This document shows positions 59,101-64,000 of a DNA stretch of 64,000 nucleotides, in pieces. Below the pieces are notes generated by a model, which saw only the letters and a list, made by a program, of their open reading frames with translations, ran no database searches and was not told where the DNA came from. Where the stretch lies: contig NC_047081.1 of assembly GCF_902459465.1 (NCBI RefSeq), positions 7,717,883 to 7,781,882 of the forward strand, in the 5' to 3' direction. The number at the start of each line of letters is the position of its first letter. Positions within the stretch are counted from its first letter, which is position 1. This DNA is from Asterias rubens. Taxonomy: Eukaryota > Echinodermata > Asteroidea > Forcipulatida > Asteriidae. The position numbers were made by a program, and so were the translations under genes.

Positions 59101-62100
59101 TTCCTACATGCAGTTGGTGTCTTTGGCAAGCCTAAAAAACATTAAGGCATTTCCCTGAATCATTAACTTAATTGATGTAATAACTGCATCAGTGATAAAG
59201 AATATTTTTGTTAGATTTTCTTCCCACAAAACTCCTAGGGAAAGCAATGAGTGTAGGGGTAAAACATATAAAGAATAATTTAATCAACATAGTTCATCTA
59301 TCTTTTTACAGATTTTCTTTGGCGTCACAATTCTTGCCATCGTACCCGACATCCCAGAGATGGTAAACGGAGTTCAGTTTGCCCTGAAGAATAACGTCAA
59401 TCTCAGGTTTGTAAAGAAGTCATTGTCCATGCTAAATGATTTTAATTTAAATAAGTTTAATTGAAGAAGCATTGAATTTATTTTTTGAGAAAGAACCTAC
59501 AATTTTGGTACTTAAAGCAATAGTGTTTTGTTTGTTCTTTGAAGCATTGAGATTGGGAGCTCAGTGGCCGTCCAAGTCACCCTTCTACAGGTTCCCATAT
59601 TGATATTAGCTGATGCTATTTATGTAAGTACAGCTCTGTTTTCTCTCTTATGATGAACACTGACAGATTGTTTTTGTAAACATTTTTAGTGGCTGCATTT
59701 TTCAACTCTAGAAGTTACTTAATACTTTTGTTGTTGTGTTTACAGATCAATGTAAAATTGGCAAAATAATGTGTAAAATGTGAATGTTCAACTGTATAAA
59801 ACGTTTATTTGTTTAACAGTTTGTTGTGCAAATTAATTTGTTTTGTTGGATTAAATGTTGGATGAGTCCAATAGCTGTTTTATTATACGAGTACCTTTGT
59901 GAACCAATTGTTTTTTGGTTTTCCTAGTGCATTTGACCCTAATCCCTCCAACCCCCCGAGTCTATTTAAAATGTCAAAATCAAAAATTGAAATTGTAAAA
60001 GATGGTCAGGATTTTCATTGCAAAAACTTTTTCACTGGTTTTCCTGTGTTTATTATTTGTATTTGTATTATTTTTATCATATTTTATTTACCCAATCCTG
60101 AGTTTACTTGGGCATTGGTTAAGAAACAGTGTTTTAAATTGTTTCCACTTTTACCTTATCTTAATCTCTTTCTACCCCCACCCCACCTCCCGAATCTATT
60201 AAAAATCAAATATGGTTTTTATAAAAGATGGTTTCAGTTTTCATTTTAAAAACATTATTTATATTCTTGTGTATGAAGACATTTTGTTGTTATTTTGATC
60301 ATATTTTATTTACCCAATCCATAAAACTTACATGACTGAGGAGTTTGTAAAGAAACAGTGTGTTTGATTTTTCTCATTATACATTGTCTCCCCTTTCTTG
60401 CCGCCCTCTATCTGTTCCACATCAAATTGTTTTTGTAAAAGCTGGTCACAGTTTTCATTCTTTTGTATGAGGTTTTTTTGTTCTTATTGTGATCATAATT
60501 TCTTAAACCAATCCTACGTTGACTTTAATGTGACTGATCACCCACCACTGATTCTTAACTAAGTATTTTGTATAATTTTAATTATTGCCTTTTAATGAAT
60601 TATTGTTTTCATACAGCAATGAATGATTAAAAGTGGCATTAGGCCATTAGGTGTTTATAGTCAGTGAATTTGTTAAACTGTTCCTGTCTTGCCTTGCATT
60701 GATGTTGACAAATACCGTCCTTTCACAGTCTTCTTAAAACAATATAGTTGAAAGCAGGCCTAATTGTAAGTAACTTATTATATAAATATTGTATTTCTTA
60801 TTATACCAACTACCAACAGTATACTTGCTCATGGTTGTCCTTTTTTCATTGTCTTCTAAAACAGTAGGCCTAATTGAAAGTAACTTATTATATAAATATT
60901 GTATTTCTTTTTATACCAACCATCAACAGTATACTTGCCCATGGTTGTCCTTTTTTCATTGTCTTCTAAAACAGTAGGCCTAATTGAAAATAACTTATTA
61001 TATAAATATTGTATTTCTTATTATACCAACCATCAACAGTATACTTGCCCATGGTTGTCCTTTTTTCATTGTCTTCTAAAACAGTAGGCCTAATTGAAAG
61101 TAACTTATTATATAAATATTGTATTTCTTATTATACCAACCATCAACAGTATACTTGCCCATGGTTGTCCTTTTTTCATTGTCTTCTAAAACAGTAGGCC
61201 TAATTGAAAATAACTTATTATATAAATACTGTATTTCTTTTTATACCAACCTTAAGCAGTATATTGCCCATGGTTGTCCTTCTTTCACCATCTTCTTAAA
61301 CAATATGATTGCAAGTAGGCCTAATTGAAAGTAACTTATTATATTTGTATTGTATTTTTTTGTCACCAACCACCTGCAGTAAACCTAACAATGATACATG
61401 TAGGATAGGATTAAAGCAATGCATACATCAAAACTTTGTTTTTGTTTATTACAAAAATTATTTTGGAATCTTACAATTGCATCATCTGATTATTGGACTT
61501 CTGTTTCTTTGTTACCGACAGCCGTTACATTTCTACATGATTTTCTCTGATGTTCACATATGGTCTGTGATAATTAGTGCAATTATCATGAATTATATCT
61601 TCATTGATGGGAAGAGTAACTACTTCCAAGGTTAGTAAATTGAAGCATCTGATTTTTCCCCCTCAGTGATTTTATGTTGTCCCCCTTATAGGTAGGGTGT
61701 ACTTTTGGTAATTGTCAATGAATAGTATCCTCACTGGGCGTATCCCAACATGTAATAATAATAATAATAATAATAATAACCGTATTTATAATGCGCCTTT
61801 TGCCAAAGGATACAAAGCGCCAGGGTATTACTCCAAGGAGTGGGGCGAATTATGAGATATAAGACCTAATCCTTAAGCACCATGTAATGGTTTACAAGGT
61901 GCTGTGGCACAATATGCTACCAATCCAGCCAGGAACACCGGTGCGAACCGCTTCTCTTTTCGATAAGTGCACTGGGTTCTTTTACATGCGTTTACACAAC
62001 ACATGGGACCAACGGCTTTACGCCCCATCTGAAGGACGAAGCAATGGTTATGTGTCTTGCTTAAGGACACAAGTGTCACGGCTGGGGATTCGAACCCACA

Positions 62101-63186
62101 CTCTGCTGATCAGAAACACCAGAGTTTGAATTCGGTGCTCTTAACCGCTCGGCCACGACACTCCCATGTGCATAAAACAACAAATTAGGCTGAATTGGTT
62201 GCAAAGTCAGCATGGAATCTCTTTATGGTCTCACTAAACATGACCTCCAGATTGCTTAAAGTATGTTTTTAAAATATTTAATCAACCAGTCAAACTGCAA
62301 AGCGCACAGTTGGGGTGCATGGGCATAAGGCTTAGGAGTGTGTGCTTTTAAAGACACTGGGCACTATTGGTAATTGTCAAAGACCAGTCTTCTCACTTGG
62401 TGTATCTCAACATTATGCATAAAATATGAAACCAGTGAAAATTTGAACTCAGTCATGTCATTTGGTCGCCGAGGAATGTGAGAGAATAATGGAAGAAAAA
62501 ACAATCTTGTCGCATAAGTTGTACGCTTTCAGGTGCTTGCAATCAATTTGCAAATCTATGTTACTTCAGGAGCCGTTTCTCACAATATTTTATACTATAA
62601 ACAGCTCTTCATTGCTTGTTTTAATACCAAGTAATTTTTCATGCTCACAATTATTTTGAGTAATCACCCAAAGTGTCTAGTGCATATTGAAGGGTAGAGT
62701 ATACTTTTTTGGTAATTGTCAACGACCAGTATCCTCATTTGGTGTATCCCAACATATGCATACAATATCAAATGTGTACATTTGAGCTTAATTGGTCATC
62801 AAAGTTTCCATACAAAACAAAATCACACATGGCCTCCTGTCCAATTTAACCTTCTAGATCACATCAAAACTGCAAGTTTGTTTTTACAACATTCACATAG
62901 TGGGGCACATTGGCAGAAGGGTTGTATTTAGAGAAAAACTTTCTCTGGTAGAAATACAATCCGATAAAAATCCAACTAAAATCTAACACCAGAGATTTGT
63001 TCTCCAACTACCTGTCCGCACCCTTAAAGGAAAAACTCTTAAAAAAAAAAAAAGATCCTCAATCTGACTCCTATTTGAATATTTTGTGAATTTTCAGGAG
63101 CGATGTTGTGCATCGTGTACTTCATGCTCCTGTCGATGTACTTCTTCGCAGTGGACAATACCACCGGTAGCTGCATCCCAGGTTGA
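38424..63186 (+). CDS. Type II CAX (Vnx1-like) cation/H+ antiporter, 20 exons, 794 aa
   Basis: This is a CaCA-superfamily antiporter exchanging Ca2+ or monovalent cations for H+ across an internal acidic-compartment membrane (the family role; the substrate is not readable from sequence). Exons: 38424-38580, 39070-39281, 40321-40432, 43036-43152, 43619-43830, 46815-46886, 50575-50688, 50953-51030, 51783-51888, 52242-52318, 53045-53109, 53316-53499, 54725-54877, 55751-55810, 56821-56968, 58926-59071, 59312-59406, 59545-59623, 61522-61630, 63098-63186; the sum is 2385 nt, in frame. Seen: hydrophilic N-terminus about 1-160 with RQRRRVRT; first TM about 168-195; acidic linker; alpha-1 repeat LNATFGSIVELI (E463); alpha-2 repeat AIVPDIPEMVNG (E687) followed by IEIGSS; DGKSNYFQG before the last TM. 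The P-(D/N)-x-x-E alpha-2 form and long N-terminus resemble fungal Vnx1 (type II CAX) rather than Vcx1. ATG 38424 is the first in frame. Intron 15 is GC-AG. Mammals lack this family. Confidence 0.93.
40685..41102 (-). repeat. tRNA-derived SINE S1, full length, CAX intron 3
   Basis: Read on minus: a head like a class II (Ser/Leu-type) tRNA, gtgtcgtggccgagcggtta … gtgggttcgaatccca, then a body with 'gacacttcaccattgc' and 'ggtcccatgtgtta', ending in gcgctatataagaagccac and an (att)n tail. Confidence 0.9.
41170..41527. repeat. hAT-like foldback MITE built of CGATAT motifs
   Basis: The ends aagcttgggcgatatcg and cgatatcgcccaagctt are exact inverses. The subterminal zones are dense in tatatcgcgatat boxes on both sides of a unique core (about 41255-41390). 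The termini resemble those of hAT elements. Confidence 0.88.
41769..42153 (+). repeat. Family A MITE
   Basis: It starts ttaaagacaatggacactat and ends aatagtgtccactgccgtta, full length. Confidence 0.85.
42322..42605. repeat. hAT-like MITE with CTAGTCG repeats
   Basis: The ends aagcctggacggctagtg and cactagtcgcccaggctt are inverted. The subterminal regions repeat 'gacactagtcg'. The terminal bases aagcytgg(g/a)cg match those of the element at 41170. Confidence 0.8.
42626..42982. repeat. Family H palindromic foldback
   Basis: This is the second copy of the element at 12986, with the same cgttgccttggatcggtcga arm and a central 'gtcaaatttttgac'. It ends about 50 bp before CAX exon 4. Confidence 0.88.
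43978..44300 (+). pseudogene. Two decayed tandem copies of the CAX exon 5 tail and donor region
   Basis: The end of exon 5 plus about 150 bp of intron 5 is repeated at 43978 and again near 44196. 'tcctatgtgaagaatta' at 43988 parallels exon 'tcctatgtaaagaaatcc', and 'cagtgattactctctgtgag' parallels exon 'cagtgattactgggtaaggc'. The 'aaccaaaccagtc' marker falls near 43870, 44061 and 44245, giving periods of about 191 and 184. In both copies the gtaagg donor is mutated. Confidence 0.85.
44735..45100. repeat. Family G MITE in CAX intron 5
   Basis: The left end near 44735 (tatttggttattaatctta) and right end 'agccaaaggtatacattgcc' are inverted. The 'gaatctgagaagcattactg' block is shared with other G copies. 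Confidence 0.6.
45540..45705 (-). repeat. Family A MITE with internal deletion
   Basis: It starts ttaaaggcactggacactgt and ends ggtgtccagtgcctttaa but is only about 165 bp: the centre is missing while both ends are kept. Confidence 0.85.
46296..46697 (+). repeat. tRNA-derived SINE S1, full length, CAX intron 5
   Basis: The head gtgtcgtggctgagcggtca and B box gggttcgaatcccagcc are followed by the S1 body and an (att)n tail, ending about 115 bp before exon 6. Confidence 0.9.
46990..47260 (+). repeat. Two diverged copies of a CTGACGA…CGAAA element with a (aatc)n microsatellite between
   Basis: Copies at about 47007-47080 and 47193-47265 share 'tgtctcacact', 'ctcctgacgatggct', 'agcgagc', 'tcgaaa' and 'gagacca'. 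The microsatellite spans about 47100-47160. Confidence 0.7.
48029..48411 (+). repeat. Family A MITE
   Basis: It starts ttaaaggcactggacacctt and ends gtgttcagtgcctttaa. Confidence 0.8.
48883..49137. repeat. Family D foldback
   Basis: gggcccaatttcatggctct and agagccatggaattgggccc form the ends. It is close to the copy at 3868. Confidence 0.88.
49265..49450. repeat. Family E-related element
   Basis: 'cccaatttcataaagcctgt' at the left and 'cagctttgtgaaagtgggcc' at the right are approximate inverses. Confidence 0.55.
49628..50143 (-). repeat. Family A MITE with nested F (49639-49802)
   Basis: The A terminus 'ttaaaggcac' is followed by F (gccgtcgatttcac … gtgaaatcgacagc), after which A resumes 'tggacactattggta' and runs to 'aaaggtgtccagc'. 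Confidence 0.85.
50826..50897 (+). repeat. tRNA-like sequence (SINE head or tRNA pseudogene)
   Basis: A box 'tagctcagttggtagagtg' and B box 'ggttcaagttccgc' are correctly ordered and spaced. The acceptor stem does not pair, so it is unlikely to be a functional tRNA gene. It lies about 55 bp upstream of CAX exon 8. Confidence 0.5.
51401..51735 (+). repeat. Family A MITE, internally deleted
   Basis: It starts ttaaagacactagacactat and ends agtgtccagactgccttta. The central 'gacctcaagttctaaac' part is lost. It ends about 45 bp before CAX exon 9. Confidence 0.8.
51903..51990 (+). repeat. Purine-rich G-tract cluster downstream of CAX exon 9
   Basis: About 85 bp of almost pure purine with repeated ggggagggg and gaagggggtgga blocks begins about 15 nt after the exon 9 donor. 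Confidence 0.75.
52480..52770 (-). repeat. SINE S2, head-truncated
   Basis: 'tagcgcattttacaataac', 'gggagtaaccagcccct', 'gggtggagagaagcaatt' and 'gtttaaagacacaagtt' occur in S2 order. Confidence 0.7.
53238..53290 (+). repeat. SINE S1 head fragment at the CAX exon 12 acceptor
   Basis: 'gtgttgcgactgagcggttt' + 'aagagcactggattcaaat' matches the S1 tRNA-like head. Only the head remains. The intron's pyrimidine tract and acceptor (53315) follow within 30 bp. Confidence 0.7.
54311..54632 (-). repeat. Family A MITE
   Basis: It starts gaaggcagtggacactattg and ends aatagtgtccagtgtcttta, ending about 90 bp before CAX exon 13. Confidence 0.8.
55009..55172. repeat. 82-bp tandem duplication
   Basis: Two units share 'ttgctggcacctttttcagt' and 'acaacccaatgggcagacta'. 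They are diverged by several substitutions, in CAX intron 13. Confidence 0.8.
56186..56670 (+). repeat. SINE S1 fragment split by a family A MITE (56210-56579)
   Basis: 'gtaaaagaacccagtgcact' (S1 body) stops at A. After A, 'cacagcaccctgtaaaccgt' + 'tacatggtgct' continues the S1 order. A is full length, from ttaaaggcagtggacactat to catccactgccttta. Confidence 0.7.
56969..56970 (+). other. GC splice donor of CAX intron 15
   Basis: Exon 15 ends ttaccag and the intron starts gcaaga. No GT nearby keeps the frame, whereas this GC donor joins in phase to exon 16 at 58926 (after ttgtag). GC donors normally show this strong CAG|GCAAG context. Confidence 0.8.
57700..58128 (+). mobile_element. Non-LTR retrotransposon 3' fragment
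   Basis: A frame ending at 57900 reads SSFFPRTASLCNSLPGACFP then SYDLSSLKRNINSYLQLH and stop, the characteristic C-terminus of a LINE reverse transcriptase ORF. The 3' UTR ends gcgccctataaatgttc. It is 5'-truncated. Confidence 0.75.
58165..58543. mobile_element. 379-bp insertion flanked by 37-bp direct repeats
   Basis: The block starting aaatgttctttattatatat and running 37 bp occurs at 58128-58164 and again at 58544-58580. The insert carries, on the minus strand, a ctgaagaaggtcc … ggatcgaaag hairpin. The long target duplication is unlike the MITEs here. It could be a Penelope-like or other retroelement remnant. Confidence 0.65.
59935..60540. repeat. Three degenerate ~230-bp tandem units in CAX intron 18
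   Basis: 'tctatttaaaatgtcaaaat', 'aaaagatggtcaggattttc' and 'tattttatttacccaatcc' recur in diverged form near 59960, 60195 and 60410. ORFs here are artefacts of AT-rich repeats. Confidence 0.65.
60757..61390. repeat. 110-bp tandem array, ~5 units plus partial, CAX intron 18
   Basis: The unit is marked by 'gtaggcctaattgaaa', 'taaatattgtatttctt' and 'catggttgtcc'. The four in-register ORFs starting 60789, 60899, 61009 and 61119 show an exact 110-bp period. The middle units are almost identical; the outer ones are diverged. It ends about 130 bp before exon 19. Confidence 0.95.
61690..62345. repeat. A-related MITE split by SINE S1 (61755-62162)
   Basis: The left part 'gtagggtgtacttttggtaa' … 'gtatcccaacatg' and right part 'catgtgcataaaacaacaaa' … flank a full-length minus-oriented S1. 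The shared 'catg' may be a target duplication. Confidence 0.75.
61755..62162 (-). repeat. tRNA-derived SINE S1, full length
   Basis: It has an (aat)n tail at the left and the tRNA-like head (minus strand gtgtcgtggccgagcggtta) at the right. The body is nearly identical to the copy at 40685. Confidence 0.9.
62348..63030 (+). repeat. Family A MITE (62348-62690) followed by an A-related element
   Basis: The first starts ttaaagacactgggcactat. The second starts agggtagagtatactttttt, has 'gtatcctcatttggtgtatc' and resembles the element at 61690. It ends about 65 bp before CAX exon 20. Confidence 0.7.
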
Positions 63187-63680
63187 GTTAATCTAGTTGC
63201 CATAGTAACCAGAAAGATGGCCACAGGTATGCGTGTCTTTTTAATGGTTTCCATGGCAGCCATGACATCTTAATAACGCTGATCACTGCCATGCTAGTGG
63301 ATCAGTTGTACTTATTGGGCATTGTAAATGTTAAACTACGGAGCTTATTGTGTGTATATATTTTTTTTAGTGATACTTAACTTTAAAAGAAAAAGGGACA
63401 AGATTGTCTATTAATTTCCACTTAGTACTTAAAAGCAACCGGCCAAAAAGTGGTGTCAAGTTGAAGCATAAGCAAACAATTTGATTGTATTATTTAGGAG
63501 ACATTGAGTGAAGACCGAGCAAGTCTTGTGGGGATTTTGGTCTTGCTCATATTACTTTAACTTCTGAGGAAACAAAATCGCGCACTTTAACGGACACGTC
63601 CGGAAATATGCGCGATACTCTACAGACTATTCGCAGATGCAGCGTTTGTGATGTCCTCGTACAAATATTTATAAAATCCA
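63187..63680 (+). other. CAX 3' UTR / flank
   Basis: Non-repetitive sequence follows the stop codon. No canonical AATAAA was clearly identified before the minisatellite. Confidence 0.4.
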
Positions 63681-64000
63681 GGCCTGATACGTCCCTGCAC
63701 AGAGGCAATTGCCTCAATGCCCCTGGTCATTGCCTTGGTGCCCCATGAAATGTTCCAGTACGAGGCCTGATACAGTACTTCATAGAGGCAAGAGGTCATT
63801 GACTTATTGCCCCTTGAAATTTTCCAGTGTCAGGTTTGATACTTCACAGAGGCAATTGCCTCCATGCCCCTGGTCATTGACTTGTTGCCCCTTGAAATGT
63901 TCCAGTGTCAGGTTTGATGCTTCACTAAGGTAATTGCCTCCATGCCCCAGGTCTTTGCCTTGGTGCCCCATGAAATGTTCCAGTGTCAGGTTTGATACTT
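63680..64000. repeat. ~78-bp minisatellite, continues past the window
   Basis: Units contain 'gaggcaattgcctc', 'catgcccctggtcattg' and 'gaaatgttccagtgtcagg'. The 'ttccag' box falls at 63753, 63822, 63900 and 63978, so the period is about 69-78. Confidence 0.9.

Noticed and set aside
60789..61328. Four repeated 62-69-codon ORFs 110 bp apart
   Set aside because: By-products of the 110-bp array in CAX intron 18, on the strand and in the interior of a well-supported intron.

Overview
The window is animal nuclear DNA: AT-rich, intron-dense and packed with short non-autonomous transposons. No operons, rRNA or CRISPR arrays are visible. The gene content (a melanopsin-type opsin, a Ddi1 orthologue that keeps its UBA domain, and a fungal-Vnx1-like CAX antiporter) together with the repeat style points to a marine deuterostome. 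I favour an echinoderm, perhaps a sea star. That placement is inferred from gene content and remembered repeat style, not from a database match.

Layout. 1-6082: repeats, including a degenerate minisatellite just 3' of the opsin. 6083-13965 (minus): a four-coding-exon rhabdomeric/melanopsin-like opsin of 481 residues, with a possible TATA-bearing 5' non-coding exon near 20647-20880. 14000-25500: repeat-rich flank ending in a 705-bp tandem duplication that stops about 190 bp before the next gene. 25564-33093 (plus): an eight-exon DDI1/DDI2 orthologue of 455 residues (UBL, helical domain, retropepsin-like protease, UBA). 33100-37000: 3' flank and repeats. 37070-37678 (minus): a 202-residue single-ORF protein with five copies of the [D/E]HxY HCF-1-binding motif, which I do not recognise as a known family. 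38424-63186 (plus): a 20-exon type II CAX cation/H+ antiporter of 794 residues, head-to-head with the five-motif gene. 63680-64000: a roughly 78-bp minisatellite.

All three multi-exon models were built by hand from protein similarity plus GT-AG (once GC-AG) splice sites. In each the exon phases sum exactly to an open frame: 1446, 1368 and 2385 nt. The four genes have no evident shared pathway; this is an ordinary metazoan neighbourhood rather than a cluster.

Repeat families, with letters used throughout. A: about 370-bp MITE, ends ggcactggacactattgg, more than 20 copies. B: about 147-bp foldback, ggagactttcc ends. C: about 370-bp MITE, aaaggaacgttac ends. D: about 255-bp foldback, gggcccaatttcatgg ends. 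E: short element, cccaacttcataaagc end. F: about 150-bp foldback, gatttcacaaagagttagg ends. G: MITE, gtatacgtttggtaat end. H: about 390-bp near-perfect palindrome. I: about 155-bp foldback, gggtgcgttcgtttagc ends. K, L, M: further TIR elements. S1-S5: tRNA-derived SINEs. Nested insertions are common and give relative ages.

Most notable observations: the five-HBM protein; an opsin with DRH and HHR in place of DRY and HPK; decayed partial exon duplications in both DDI (exon 6) and CAX (exon 5); repeated insertion of F into the terminal repeat of A; and several CTGANGA-hairpin-CGAAA elements resembling hammerhead cores.
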